Part shown: piece by piece, positions 48,981-63,617 of the stretch
Layout: each line of letters opens with the position of its first letter
Position numbering within the stretch: the stretch's first letter is position 1
Assembly: GCA_008360975.2 (NCBI GenBank)
Contig: CM039182.1
Location: 28,772,566 to 28,836,565, forward strand
Reading direction: 5' to 3'
Origin: Lichenostomus cassidix
Taxonomy: Eukaryota > Chordata > Aves > Passeriformes > Meliphagidae
Length of the DNA: 64,000 nucleotides
The notes under the pieces: generated by a model
Database searches by the model: none
What the model saw: only the letters and a program-made list of their open reading frames with translations
What the model was told of the DNA's origin: nothing
Position numbers and translations under genes: made by a program

Positions 48981-50703
48981 AAACCCTTCCATTATTAAAA
49001 TCTTCCTTGCAGCACCACATCCCATTTCTCTTAAGAACAATCACTGTCATCCCTCAAAATTATTTTTTCTTTACCTTGGACCACATGGAAGGATGTTGCC
49101 TCATTGTGGCTGTGTTTGGAGAATCACTACCAGAGACTGAAGCTCTGGCTTGAACTTCCAGAATTCATTGTGTTCTATAATGTCAGGTGCTGATAATGAA
49201 CAAATCAATCTTCATTCTTTTTGCACAATCCAAAGTGCAAATAAATACTATGACTTGATCTAGTACAGTGAAGGAAGAGTGCACACACACTTCAAACATA
49301 TTGTTATATTTTTTAGGAGTCTGCACAGTAGACTCTGTCTGGGAGAGGTTAAAGCACAGATCCTACTGCACCATTCATGAAAAGACTGCAACTAAATGAA
49401 ATAACTTCTCTGCATATACATATGAATATATTAGTATATATCTGAGAAGAAAGGAAGAACAGTTCCAGTGAAGACCTGCTTTATGAAACCATGGCAGTGC
49501 TAACAAGGCATTACTAAAAAAGTATGTTTGATTCTATGAGACCTGGAAATTGTTGATGCTTAGTTGGAAACATTCTGGTTTTCTAGGATGGGTTTGTCAG
49601 TAGGAGGGTGGAACTATAAAGCTCAAAATATTTCCTGAAACAATTAAAAAGTTTTTTAAATGAAAGTCACTGTCAATAAGAAGGAAATTATTTGATAAAT
49701 ATTTTCATTAAAACATGCTTTGGCTTTGAAAACAACATCATTACCAGCCTACAGATCCATTCTCCAAACATTTATAAGGGTTAAATGGTAGAGATGTGAG
49801 GTTTTGTGGGGGTTTTTTGTTGCACAAAATTAAGTTCTCCACCTAATTCTGGACAAGTGGTAGAGATTTTTTCAAACCCAATTTTGTTCAAATAGGAAAA
49901 AAAAAAGCAATTAGCAAGCAGTTCCAAACCTCTTTTTACATATGACCCATCCAACTCTGTATTTTGGCTCTCAGATATGTTCTCTGTTTCAGAGGGGAGA
50001 TATGTTCTTCATTTAAATCTGCCTAACTCACTTGCAGTGACCTTGCTGTGTGAATAACAAAATCAGCTTCATCTTGTCCTGGACAGGATGCTTAATTAAA
50101 CTTCTGAGTTCCAAATATTTGCTGAACTCACCTAGAATGCACACTGAAGACAAGCTTCCAAATACCTATCTGTAAATTAATTAGGTTTTAAATTAGCACA
50201 AACTGTGCACTTACCAGGTTTTCCAAGATCAGCTGCTTCAAGATTTCTCTCAAGACATCTTTTTTATTGCACTGATTCATATCATTCCAAAGGTCGGCAT
50301 GTTTCCTTATCCTATTTCCCTTTCCAGCAGCTGTTAGCTACCTTTGATCTGGGAACATAATTTGATAGACTAGGGTGCTGTGTTCTGGCTCTTCTCTCCC
50401 AGTACTGGAGGGGTCAGCAATCCACATGTGCTTACTTTTTATATGCCCAGAAGTAAATAGCCATACTCACAGTCCCTCTTTGTGCTATCTTTCAGCTCTC
50501 TAACCATTGGTAAAGCGTTTAGGTATTTTTAAAATCAGGGAAGATTTTCCCATTGATGTAACAATGTCCAGTTTTCTAAATTGCTGTCACTATCTCTACT
50601 TCACACTAGATGTCCAGATCTCCTTGAACAGAGAGGAAAATGTACAGATGTGGGAAAAGAGCAGTAAGTGTCAAACTTCAATCTTACAACACTGTCCATT
50701 GGG

Positions 50704-50727
50704 AATCAATCAATCAATCAATCAATC
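50704..50727. repeat. (AATC)6 microsatellite
   Basis: Six uninterrupted AATC tetranucleotides. It makes the INQSINQS-type peptide of a local open frame, which is therefore not a gene. Confidence 0.95.
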
Positions 50728-52153
50728 CCAGCTATGAAATGCCAGAACAGGTGCTTACTTTCTATTTTTTGGAGCCTTCCTATCCTGATCACATCTTCCC
50801 ATTTTCTTTCCCTCCTTTGTTAGGCTAAAACTGAAGTTACTGTTTCTCATTCCTATCCAGTTGCCTTTTGGACAATATTTATTTCTTGTCTTTTGTGTTT
50901 GTATAAGAATCTTGTAGCACTCAAGTACACACACTGAAAAATAAAGATTAATCACATAAACTGAAAACTCGGAAGAAAAGAATCAACTGAGCTGAAAATG
51001 TTTAAAGTCCTGCAAGGGTTTAAAAGGTTACAAACTGAAAGGACAAAGGTTTTTGGAAGCAGACTTAGGAGTAAACAACCTCACCATGACCTCATGCTCA
51101 TATAAGGAGTGAAGAGGAGGAGATGGACCCGTTAGGCAGGAAGTTATAAGAAATCTGCTGAGCTAAAAAACAGCAGAGAAAATAATATATGAAGGTCTAC
51201 AGTTGAATATGAAGAGGGGGAATCTCCAAGGACTAACTGGAGAGAAGAAACTACATTACAACATTTTCCTGGCCTATAAGTCCAAGTTAGGAAGTAAGCA
51301 AAGTCCAGACCCAGTGCCAGATCACTGGGATTCGCTGAAGCTTACTATGTGCCAGAACATTCTCCAAATTGATCAAGAGGGAACAGAGACAACAATTACC
51401 CTGTTTTTTATAATCTTTCTTAACTAGGAGCGGTAAAGCAACAAACCTAGGGACTGACCTGGAGATGATCCACATGAATCTGCTTAACTGTCCACAGGAA
51501 GAAAACTCCCAGAACAATGCACAAGAGGGCTGAGACAGAAGGGATTTGGATGACTATCTAAATGTAGAGAAGGGGGTTCATCTCTACTACCAGGCAGAAT
51601 GTTCAAGTAATGTTTTAAAGGCATTTCTGCAAACTGACCTCATTATTTTTCTAGAGTGAGAAAAAAGGCCAGGTTACCTATCAAGTGAAGAGACAATACC
51701 AGTTCAAAGAGCATCTGACCTTACTATAACATGACTCCAGAAGCCATGACTATAAAGAGAAATTACTGGAATGGCAATCTGTACCTATTTATATTCAACT
51801 TAACTGGAAAGGGGGCCAAAGAAATGCTGAGAAAATGTAGTTAACTGACAAAGCACTATGCTACAGTCAAAAGGAAGTATGAAAGCCAGGTTGGGAAAGA
51901 ATAGGAGCTGGAAGCAAGTAAAAAGCCTACATGGAAAAAAAATTGTTGTTGCAAGAACCCAAAAGGTGTTTATTTCAGAGGAAAAGCAAGGAGCCAGGAA
52001 ATAGAGATCCAGTAACAACTGCAGTTACTATTTTAGAATATAAAGAGTTTGATGATGTATGAATTTGTAAATAATTAATATAATTAAAGAAACTTAGCAT
52101 TCTCAGAGTAATAGATTGTTTTAATATGGTGATCTAGACACGTAAAGGGCACT

Positions 52154-52199
52154 TACCCTTTGTACCAGGTACCAGGTACCCTTTGTACCATGTACCAGG
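52154..52199. repeat. 23-bp direct tandem duplication
   Basis: Two adjacent 23-bp copies (52154-52176 and 52177-52199) differ at one position (CAGG versus CATG in the middle). Each copy contains the palindrome-like GTACCAGGTACC or GTACCATGTACC core, so the duplicated unit is itself an inverted repeat. Confidence 0.9.
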
Positions 52200-53278
52200 T
52201 TTTCCTTGAGTAATGCCTGGGTTAAGGAATCCATTCCTTCACAGTTTCAGACAATTGTACAGCAGGCATTATACCAGAGGGGGCTCATCTAAAATACATT
52301 CAACACCATATATGTCTGTTATTTCCGAGTTGAAAAAAACCCAAAACTCTTTGCTCCATCTTCATATAATTTAATTTGTCAGGAAAGAAGAAACTGACAG
52401 AAGCCAGTGTGGGATCACAAAAGCATTTCACACCACATACCTTAATCTACTGATTTAGGATTCTCTCTGCCTCCCCGGTATTTCCACAGTGAGTAGAGAG
52501 GGAGAGGCAGTTGTCAGGCAGTTTTTCAGAAACGGTTCCAAGATGTGTTTCTATCCTCCACTGAGTAATTGTAAGGAGTTTGGAAAGATTAGTCTTCCAG
52601 GCTGGGTGCTTCAGTTGAGTGTCCGAAGTCACTAGTCCGAATGGCTAACCCCAAACTATCCCTTATCCCACTGCCTCAGAGATTAAGGCAAAAAAAGACT
52701 TCAGGGGTCAACTCGCTATAGGAATGAATTCCTTAACTCTAGTCTCTACTTTGTAATATCACTTTCAGGAAGGTTTCTATACATAGAGACTACATAAGGT
52801 CAGCATTTATGTCCTGCAAATGAGTCCCTTAAAAATTCTCCTGAGCTCTTGAATTGGTTTATAGAAATATTTGTTCCACATGAACATTTGCCTCACCACA
52901 CTTGTCCCAGCTTGTTATATATTTCTTTGTTCAAAGACTTGGCTTCTCATTCCACAGCAATCGTTAATATAAAATTTAAAGGATACAGGGTGCATGATGC
53001 ATAATTGTTTCCCATTCTTGAACTGCCAGGTTTCTCTCCCCACACATACTCATGGCACTCATGATAAAGACAGATGACAGAAATCATCTTCCTGGAACAT
53101 CTTAAATGTCACTGAAGCAAGTCAGTGAGCCAGAAGGACCAGTATAAGAGACGAAATAATACCCTCCCAGAGGTGAAGCATGTAGAAGCTGAATTATGGA
53201 CTTCCATAGGAGCAAGTTCAGTGAAGCTTTTTGGGGTTTGAGTGGGTGAGGAGGTAAGTACAGCATATAAAGGCAGTA

Positions 53279-53310
53279 ATGTGTGTGTGTACACATACAC
53301 ATGTGTTTGT
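53279..53310. repeat. GT-rich/AC-rich alternating microsatellite
   Basis: (TG)n followed by ACACATACACATGTGT. Alternating purine-pyrimidine over about 32 bp, partly self-complementary. Confidence 0.8.
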
Positions 53311-55239
53311 TTATTGTAGATGAAGGAACAGAGTGAATTCAAAACTCTGTAACTCAAAATAAAATGAGCTGAATTCATAACACGTATTTGTGTGGCAGCC
53401 TTTACTGCACATGTCACATCTGGAATAATCTGGGGTCCAGATGGCTGGATAATGAGAGCTCACTGGCCTGTCCTGGAGAAGGTTCCCAAGTCTCTTCCCA
53501 CACATATTGACTCAGGGAGCTGCAGGTGCTGTGCCAGTAGGCACACCACAGTGCAGGCTAGATCCATGTACATTTGAAACAAGTGCAACCTCTGTAAAAT
53601 AATTCATCTAGGACGGGTAAGACTGGAATAACACGGACGAGTAATCATTGTGACATTATGAGGCAGGGCTCTTCTAAAGGAAGTACTTCACTGTTAGACT
53701 ACAACAATTCACAAGAAGACTACAATCTGAACTTCAATTGTTTTTTCTCAGTGAATTACCAATAGCTGACTGCTCAGCAGTCAAAACTATGGGGAACAGT
53801 CATCAAAACAGCATATCACTACTTGGGTACTTTAACCCCATTCATTCTTTCTTTAAAAGTGCTGTCAGGCTGTTGGCTCTGCTACAAAAACAGTATGAGC
53901 TAAGGAAAGACATGTGAACTCAAGCCTAAAGCAGCATTTAAAGGGAAACAGACTATACAAAGTATTAAGGCTTGTGGTGGTGATGGAGACCCATACAGAC
54001 AAATGCTGAGTCTATTGGCTGTTTGCAGAAAAGGGATTTTCTGCAGGCGAAATAAACTCCAGCCCTGTTATTAATATTATTAATTCATTGTGGATCATCC
54101 TTTGTGCCAGCTCCACCTATCATTCACACTTCATGGATAGTTCAATTAAAAGCACTAACAACTGCCTGCTTTATAATGTTAAAAGAAAACAGTTGTTATT
54201 AAAATAGAAAATAGCAGCAACCCATATCATCAGACCACCATAACATCGCACAGCTTGGCACAAATCTAGAAGTCTCTGCTCTACTGAGGCCCTGTCCAGA
54301 CCACACACAGAGCCTGAAATAGAATATAAATCATTAAAAAAAAATAAGATGAAAATAAGATGTTATGTCTTAATCAGGATTTGCAATACAATCATCTGTT
54401 TTGCCTAATCTGTAAGTGGCATAGATGATAAAACATTACACCGCGGGGGAAAGTCTGATATCCTGATATTTATTTTTATAATTAAATGAGACAGAAGTTT
54501 AAAAATTGTCCTTATTCTTTTTTAGCTTTTTAACTGAATTATTTTAATATCCTCAAATCAATGTATTTTATCTGATCCATCAAATACAAACTGAAATAAA
54601 AGGATCTATTCTCTCTGCTAGTATGCATCCCCAGGGACTAACTGCCATGCAGTATGGAAAACATAGTCCATATGCACAGCATCTTTTCTATGGGGAAGAA
54701 AAGCATGAAAGATTCAAAGGAACAAATTATATATGTCATTTCTAAGCTTATGCAGAAATACAAATTAAACACTGGCAGACCTGAAATATTTCCATCTCCT
54801 GTGAAATCTTCAGAAAAGGGAAAAAAAAAGGACTCTTTCCTATTAAAATTTCTCTTTTGATAAAACCACATTTACTGATATGGAAAATCCTGTTCAAGTT
54901 TAATCATCTCACACCTTAAAATTACTGTCAACTCTATATGAATGTAAAGAACAGCCACTTCCAAATGTGTATACATGTACCTTACAAAAAAATTTTAAAA
55001 ACTACTAGAAAACACCCATTCTGGTATTTTTTACATTTCACATGAAACCATTAAGAAATTCTCAAATCAAGCATGATTTTTAAACTGCACTAGAGTTCTC
55101 TTGTGTTTGTACATTATTGTACAACCTTTAATTACACAAATGCACACTATTTTTTTCCACAGCCTCCCCCCATCCCTTGCTTCCCTCCTCCCCCCCGTTT
55201 CATCCGCTCTGCAGAGTGAAAGGTGATGCAGAAATGAAT
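53311..55239. other. AT-rich non-coding stretch, no gene recognised
   Basis: No gene supported. 53400-53570 is GC-richer and open for about 60 codons on both strands without recognisable similarity. A pyrimidine-rich tract with several C-runs lies at 55156-55199. Confidence 0.5.
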
Positions 55240-57519
55240 CAGTGTTCTGCACTGAATGAGCCCATTGTCCCTTAGTCCCTCACCCTGCCTTGCTCGCTGC
55301 ACGACTTAGAAGGTGTCCGGTAAATGAGGCAAAAGGCTGCAGGAAGAGGATTGTTCATCCTGTGCTCAGTGTGCCTCCCCAAAGCGCTGTCTACAGTCAT
55401 GCCATTAAATATACTACTTGCAGTTCTCATGCACAGGGAGACTAAGCTGATGTTATCTATAAAAACATAATGATAATTTTCTAACTTTTGAATAGGAACA
55501 TTTGCAGTGTTCTTTTATTTACGGATCAGTAGGACTTCTGCACTTGATATTAGACTTCAGCTAGCCCAAGCTTTCTGCAGAGAAAGAGAGCATTCACTGA
55601 CAAACTTTAATTCAAATTTGAATTAACACACATAAATACACACAAAAGTAGAAGGAGGATTTGAAATAAACTCCTGCAATAGCTGAACGAAAGTTACACA
55701 GCCATTAAAGAAAGTGAAATCCAGTTTCTACCACTACTGCTGAAGGGTGGCTATTCATTTCAGTATCAGAAAGCTTGTTATGTTGTGTCAAGCTGATGCT
55801 GCTGAAGACTACTGAAGTGCTGATATGTGAACCTAATTTGGAGGATTTGCAAGCTGTGGAACTAGTAAGATCACAGATAACAAGGGGATGGATCTATTAC
55901 ACACTTTCTCTGGTTTCACCATGACATAATGCTCCAAAAATCAGAAAGTAAAATACAAAGTTGGCCCCAGTCCAAGCATCCCAATATGTTAACTACAAAG
56001 TTGGATTTGTGGATGTAGAATCCAATTAATTTATTTTTCAAAAATAATTTAATTTTTAAAAAATCAAACAAAAATCCTAATCAGCAGTAGAAAAGGCTAG
56101 AAATCTTTGTTAAACACACAAAGCAGTCTTCTTCCTAGGGGTAGACTGCAGTGAAAACTCAGGAGGGATACAGGGCTGTCTCTTTCCTTTTCCCCTCCAG
56201 TGAGCATCACTTAGCACACCATGAACCCTGGGTCACACACAGTCATATGGTTTGCAGAGCTCCACTCCTCCTTCCTCTCCACATCACAACTTAGCTTAGC
56301 CTCTGCCTTCTGCTGCAACATACCTTTGCCCTGAAGAGAACAGACAATCTCAACAATCAAGCAGAATATTCTGGCTCAAACTCCATTCTGGCTTTGGCTG
56401 CTTTATTAAAACTGTCAAAAACTAATGGAAATGTGTTGCATTTACTGTAATGATTTTTGTGTTGTAAACACCTGGTCTTGGTGGCTCAGATACTTTGTAT
56501 AGGCTGTAGAAGGATGATTTAGATCACTGCTGGCTTTGAACTTTGAACATGTTACTACCAGACTATTCAAGTCTCTGTATTAGAAGCTGCATGAGAAAGC
56601 ACAGTTTCATAACAAAAAACCAAAAAAAAACCCTGAAGATTTTTGCATATGGTGTTTGAATGAAACAGACAACTGTTACAGTTTTGAGAGAAGACAGTAA
56701 AAGAATGTCACCAGAATAAGCAGTGTCCCTAGATGATGCAAAAGAACCAGACTCAAATCAGCATCCTGAATCAATGCTAGACATATATATTGAGCCTCTT
56801 TTTTCCTTAACTGAGGGCAAGTACCCCAATCATTTAGCCATCATCACATCCAGTGTTTTTGTGTTGGATTTCTGTAACTAGAAATTCCATCTTGAACCTG
56901 CAAAGCCTCTCTTGAGAAAAAAATTCATTAAAACTAACATGCTTCCCTGTAAAGTTTGCTTTAGCTTTTGCACTTTCCAATAAAAATAATCATACAAAAG
57001 TATGACTTGCATTATAATTTATATCTCATTTATTATCTTGGCACCTGAACTACAAACAAACTTACTTGCAAGCCTAAGAATCTCTGAACAAAACTTACCC
57101 ATTTCCTCAGCAGCCAAGCTCCTGAGTTTTGTCTGATTTTTAATCTTGAATCTGATGTCTTGGGCCAAAGAGTCAAGAAATAATATATTTGGCTTCTGTT
57201 TCCAGTTCTGCCACCAAGTCTCTGTTGCTGCTTGGATAAGTCTCTTAATATTGCTGTCCCACAGTTTCTTGATCTACTAAGTAGACACAGCAGTATGCAA
57301 TTTGAGTGTGTTACAAAGCTAAATTAAAGGCCTTAAACAAAAGGTTTTAAGTGTCATTTCCTTTTTTTTTTTTTTGCTAGTTATAAGATCAAAGAGTTAG
57401 AGAGGGAGTGTATTATGTTTATAAGCAGCGAACATCTGATAAGTTTTACAGACTATGCCAATATTGCTGTAATGCCCTTTTAAACCTACTGTCCGCAACT
57501 AGAAAAAAATAGTAATGAA
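55240..57519. other. Non-coding stretch; possible conserved element at its left end
   Basis: 55240-55570 is complex sequence with balanced composition, no simple repeats and no long frame, the usual texture of a conserved non-coding element, but this is inference only. The remainder is AT-rich with short T- and A-runs (for example 57361-57375). Confidence 0.35.
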
Positions 57520-60500
57520 AACATCATATAAACAAATGGTAGTGCAAAAGATATGCCAAGGTGCAAAGGACAGTTATGCATATTCATATCCCATTAACTT
57601 TGGTGTAACTGCACAGCAGGTCTTCCAGTCCCCAAAGTTTTCTGATGGTTAACACCACACAAGCTTTCAGTGATTGATGTATACTCCCTGTTAGAGATAA
57701 AAATCACTTTGCTTTACTCCATTTTTATGTTTCTTAGAGTCATTAACCTCCCCCAAAACTTAAGACAAAATGGCAGTGTCTTAAGTTCCAAATGTAATTG
57801 CTTGTGCCATGCTACGTCGGTGATGCAGTTGTGTATCAGATCTTGTAGCTTTACACACAGATGGATAACAAGGAACATTACTACCAAATCTGTATGGAGT
57901 TATACAGCTGAAAATTGTTCCCATACACATTTCCATCTCTGATTTAAATGTTTGCCTTATGTCTGTAAAGTGCATGTCAACAGAATATGGGAGCATGCGC
58001 TTATTCATGTTGTCATCAGACCACTATCATGTCAGAAGTATTCATACCTCCAGTGAAATTACCACACGAAATAACCTTAAATGTATTACTTGGCACATCA
58101 TTTCTGTCTTATAGAGTATTGCTACCTACTATAAAAGCGTACATGTTCATTTACTCTTGTAGGCACAGTGTACTGGACAGTTGAATAAATCTTTAGCTGG
58201 AGAAGTCTTCTACATTTTAGTTTCCTGTTGGTTTTCTAGTCACACTGCAATGTACTTGCAATAAAGACACGCAGTCCATATATGGTGTTTCCAAATTTTT
58301 CATGCAACCTATAAAAATCTGTTTTTTATCTAACCCCATTGATCAGCTTGGACCTGGCTAACATGGATAATAATTGCATGATTATCCACAGGTTCTGGGG
58401 TAATTACTTTGAGATTATTATCTATTCAACATTTTTCACTGATACTATTTTTCCAAAGGTTATCTGATTTTTTTAAAATGCAACTTTCCTAAACTCTTTT
58501 TGTCACAAGCATCAATATTTCTGTAGTTATACAGAAGGACCTCAAATCTATCGTCAATCCAATGGGAATTTGCTTTGACATCCAGGAAGTTACTTCCATT
58601 ATGTCCCTGTGTTTCCACTTTTTGCAAAAACATTGCCTTGACCTTAACTCATTCCTTTGACCAATACAATCAATAATACCAAATAGGTCTTCAGTTTTTG
58701 TGATGTCAAATAAGAGAGATGGATATTTTTCCAGCTGAATTCATCATGATACCATACTCCTTTCCCTATATTACAGTTCAAAATACCAAGAGCTGTCAAT
58801 AAATGTAAAATGATAAATAAGAATCCAGACTTCAAACTTTTATCTTTTGTCCTACCCAGGAAAAAAGAAATGCTGAAGTAACTGCTGACTCATGAAATAC
58901 CTGTTACCAGAAAACAACCTATTTCTTCAGGAACAAGATTTTTCACTATAGCTTATATCATTGATATTTGGAAACACATTAAAAACATAAATAGCCTAGA
59001 CTAAAATACTGGAATACAGATGATTGAAACAGGCTCAGAAGAAAGACAAAAATTCATTTGTTTTCTCAGACGTCAAAACAGTGTCTCAAAGAAGATGATA
59101 CTGTTCAATCTAAATCTAAATATACACTGAAAATCCTGCCTTAGTTGGAGCATCAGCATAAGGTAAATTTCAGCCCAGAATATGAAGTCACCGTGGGGAA
59201 ACTTGTTATCACAAATCATTACATCAGTCTCAGACCTACTGTTCCATTGTCCATGTCTCAGAGCATTTATAAAACTGCTTCAAGTCTGGAGTGAAGACTG
59301 TATTTAAAAACTGTCTGGAACAGCACAGCACTCTACAGTAACAAAAGTGTTTATCTAGGCAAAAGACATGATTTTCTCACAGACCTTTTGAAACTGTGAA
59401 ATGGGCCCACTCACCAAGTAATAAAATTTAGAAATCTCACCACCTTTTGCTCCAAGGTCAAAGAACATTTCTTTTAGATGGACTTGTAAAACCATAACTG
59501 TATCTATAAACAGAAAAGAACAAACCAGAAGAAACTCTACAAAAACAAATCTAAACATAGTTTTCCCTGCGGGAATGAGATCTGAAAAAAAAATACCCCA
59601 TGCTATTGCTCACTGTTTTATTGAGGGTGCTCAGATACCGAATTAAGGAATGTGATAAAAGAACTGCATGTGAAAGGATACACATACAGAAGTACTCATA
59701 CAAGAAAAGCATCTCGAGGTGAAATATCTGTGGACCAGAAATGCCCACCATTTAACCATATTTATTGTTTGACCTCTCACCCCTAGGTCAAAGTTCTGAA
59801 CAGTTACAAATTTAAAAGTTTCCAAACAAAACAATTCAATATTATGTGTAGAAATACCTTTTCAGATGATCTTACATACTTTTTTATGAATGACCTTTCA
59901 GTCATTTTACTGAGCAAATTATATCCCCTGATTTCAGCTATGACCCATCCTTCAGAGGTTTTTTCTCTAAAGAAGCATTGAATGACTTTTTTTAATGCAC
60001 CTAAAATTTCCAAGGACCAGATTACCTTTTATTGTAAAAACTTCTATTCTACATATAGAATAGAAGACATCTAGTAAGCAAAATTATTATGCCATTTCTA
60101 TCTAAAGACTCATATCAACTCTCACTAACATCATAAGTCCATCTGCTTCATTTGACTTTATCCCTTTGATTTTCACTGATGATGTTTTAAATCCCCTGTC
60201 ATTTTCTGTTTTCTGCCACATGTCTACCACATGTATTGTATAAAAATAAAGGTTATTTTTCTACCACCCACCTATAAAGACTACCAAAATGTCCTGAAAA
60301 TTCTGCATGGGAATTTACTCTAAACATAATATAACCAACCTGTGAAAAGCCAGTCTACAATACACAATAAGAATCCTAGAAGTTGCCAAACGGAAGATAA
60401 CCACTTGACCAAACAAGCACATTATTTATTACCTACCCTGGAATGAGAATCAGGTCTCCAGAGATGAAGGGCTAGGACACTAAACCTTGATTCTAGGACT

Positions 60501-63500
60501 GGAAAAACTATTTGCCTCTCCATATTGCTTACTGAATTTAATCCATTCTCTGTTCCTTGGTTGTCCAAAATTGGTACAGTTTGGCTGTACCAAAGGTCTA
60601 AAAACTTTTGGCTTCAGTTGGAAAAATTCTACTTAATGTCACACTTGTGGGCATTGTCATGACTTGAGGCAGTGGAAATCTTCATTCTACAGCGTTCCTA
60701 CAGCAACCCAAGTTTGGATGACACAAAACCAACACTACCCCTGATGTCAGATTTCATCTTCATTTCTTCCTTGCTACATTCATGCAAACATGGAATTCAA
60801 TATTCCATATGAATATAAATATGAGTATAACTTCTGAGCTTTTTTTCTTAAAGGTGTTTATTGCTTATCGTAAATGCATTCAGAATACGCTACTAAAATG
60901 CATGATTTCCGTGAGTAAGCTACTAAAGAAATGTTTTTCTGGTTATGTCCTGCAGTGCAGGCTCAGAAGTGTGCAAAATCACAAACAGAGCAAATTCTTT
61001 AAATAACAAATGTGTACGTTTTTTGTTTATATGTAGCTCTTCATGTCAAAAAATAACCTTCTTGCTTTTGCGAGATAAATCTGATGACACAGTCTTGAAA
61101 TATATTTTTGTTCTATGCCACTTTTATCTCCTTTGTAACATTCTCTAATGTGACTGCCAGAATGCTGTTCTAATTTGGGGGATAATTTTCTATATGAGAA
61201 CTGACAGAATGAAAATAAATTCAAAGTTCCAGGAAATAATGAGTTCCCGATTATATGTCTGATTACTGTCAGCTCAAGGAATGTACAGACATCAGAAATG
61301 GAAGAGACCACTTTTCCTTTCACCAAACTGGGAGTCCTGAGTTGATTGCACAGGGAGAAGGCTTTCAAGTACTTTTAAATACTCCCTAATTCTACATGAG
61401 AGTTATTTTGAGGTCATGTTCACGTTTCCAGACCGAATATGATTCTCTGGTAGAGACATCTGAGTCTTATCTGCCTATTTCTGGCTCTGTTTGAGAATGT
61501 TTATGTTATTCAATGTGGGAGACTTGAACTCATGACAAGGAACATGATAAATTTTCTTAATCAAACTGGGTATCAAGAGGTGGTCTGTCATCATTTCCCT
61601 TTTGTTGCACTGTGAAAGAAAGCAAATAAGGAGCATCCAGTGTGATCCCCACTTCTGTTTCAAGTCTCCCCACCAAGTCATTAAACATTCTCTGGCCTTT
61701 GTCAACAGCCTGGTAAACATCCAGAGAAAGAATCAGAATAAAATAGTTTATTTAACATTCCTCTCCTCCAACTGCTGATTAGGATAAATAGTTTGGATAA
61801 AAAGCCTATCTGTTCCAAAAATCACAAAAAGAAAGGATTCAGCTATCAGCAAAGTTTAGATTTGGTTTCAAATATTTTTAAACAGCAAAAGAGTTTTTTG
61901 TGCTCTTTGATATTTTCTCCATCCTCAGCACATCATGTTAGCACCGTGTCAAAGCAAAACATCAACATCAAATGATCACTGAGTAAACTCCAGTGAACTG
62001 GAGTGAAAGGCTGGAGGCTGAAATTCCAGGCACAATATAAAATTTGGAGAAATGCCAGAACAGAGTTCTTTTTAAACTGCCTAAAAGGCTGAGGAATTGA
62101 TATCCAGCAAATCCCTTCATTGACCTAATAGTTTGGAAATTGCTAATTCTGTTCAGACTGATGAGTCCTTTGAGCCAGGATCATTTCCTTTTGACAGGGA
62201 AAAGTGTCAAATGTTTCAAAGAAAAACAGAATCTTCTTCCTCTGACCACCATTGTGCTCATCCATAATGAAAACAAAGCAACACTATGCCTAACAAAAAG
62301 CATGTACCTAGCACACAGAAACTTGCGGTCAGCTCAGGAAGTGAAACAGAAGAATTCAGGACTGCTTTATCTTTTTATCCTGGATAAAGTAATTTTATAA
62401 TCCTAACCTCCTTGCCTTAAAATATTGGGGGGCAGGATACTCTCCAGTAGTTAATTATGTGGTCTGAAAATACTTTTTTTATTAACAGTAATCTTGTTGC
62501 CATTTAAGTTTGCCAATTGTCCCACTGCTCTTGTATTATACTACAGTATACAGAAACAGCCAAATTATCTTAGCAGCATTCAGAACTCTTTGTCAGATGC
62601 TGAGCCTGCACAGATTAGAATAGCTCCATCGCGTTCAACCATCATTTAAAATATTGAATGACTACAACAATCTTAAATGCCCATTCTGTATGTTTGCGTT
62701 CTGTAAGAAACAGTCAATCAACAATTATTTTTTATTGTATGTCTCATATGTTTAATATCCTTTAAACATTGGGTCAGATCATCAGTTAACATAAATCAGC
62801 AAAGCTGAATTTACTGGATCAGTTTACAAAACTAAGAATGTTGCCTGTGGCTTTCCCACAGTAATAAAGTTAGACCACATACCCACTTTGGCTGAAATAT
62901 CTGAAAACATCCAAAGGATCAGTATGCTTAGCTCCCTTTAACAGAAATTGGAGATAATCTTATGCATCTATCTGATGGGTAATTTTTATTTGCAAAGGAC
63001 AGATCCCCACGGTGCACACACACCCCAAAATCATAGAAAGCAAGAAAATTCCACAAATGGACTCCACGAAGGAATGCTTTTATATTTATATTATTTTTAT
63101 CAAGAAACTGTAACCACAGAATATGTTTACACTTCTCAAGTGAAAACTGATGCTGGAATAAAATGGTGAGCTCACTTCTAATTTTAAAAAATACATACCA
63201 TTAAATATCTCTTGAGAAAATGTTACACAATATTGGCACATTAAATAATGCATGGCTTTAGAGTTCATGGTTAATATACTAGTAAAACAGGAATAATATA
63301 ATAACTTATGAGTCAAGAAGCCATTAAAATAGGTCAATTTTCATTTTCACTATTGTCTGTGGAAAGAAAATTAAGATTAACTTTTTCAAAACCACTTCTA
63401 GGAATTGGCTACATACCTGTACCACAGAATCAGGGAGTTACCACTTAATTCACTACTAAAAATAATGTTCCCACAGTAACTCTGAATATGTAGTACAAAT

Positions 63501-63617
63501 GATTGACTATGCCACACCATAGGAAGGGAGGCACTTTAAAATCCTACTTTATCAATAGTGTCAAAAAATATTCAGCATTTTCCATGAAGCTACAATTTGT
63601 TTCTCTCATTCTCACAG
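57520..63617. other. AT-rich non-coding stretch, no gene recognised
   Basis: No identifiable repeat or RNA gene. 57540-58180 has complex AT-rich sequence and several ATTA/TAAT cores and may include a conserved element. Open frames up to 113 codons (61027-61368, minus) lack domains or splice context. Confidence 0.45.

Larger units (their letters stand above)
48981..53278. other. Non-coding stretch, no gene recognised
   Basis: Holds two small tandem repeats (50704-50727, 52154-52199). 51000-51960 is purine-rich on the plus strand and of a texture resembling decayed LINE sequence, but no diagnostic block was found. No gene supported. Confidence 0.5.

Noticed and set aside
61027..61368. 113-codon minus-strand frame
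   Set aside because: No domain, no signal peptide, no splice context. Probably chance.
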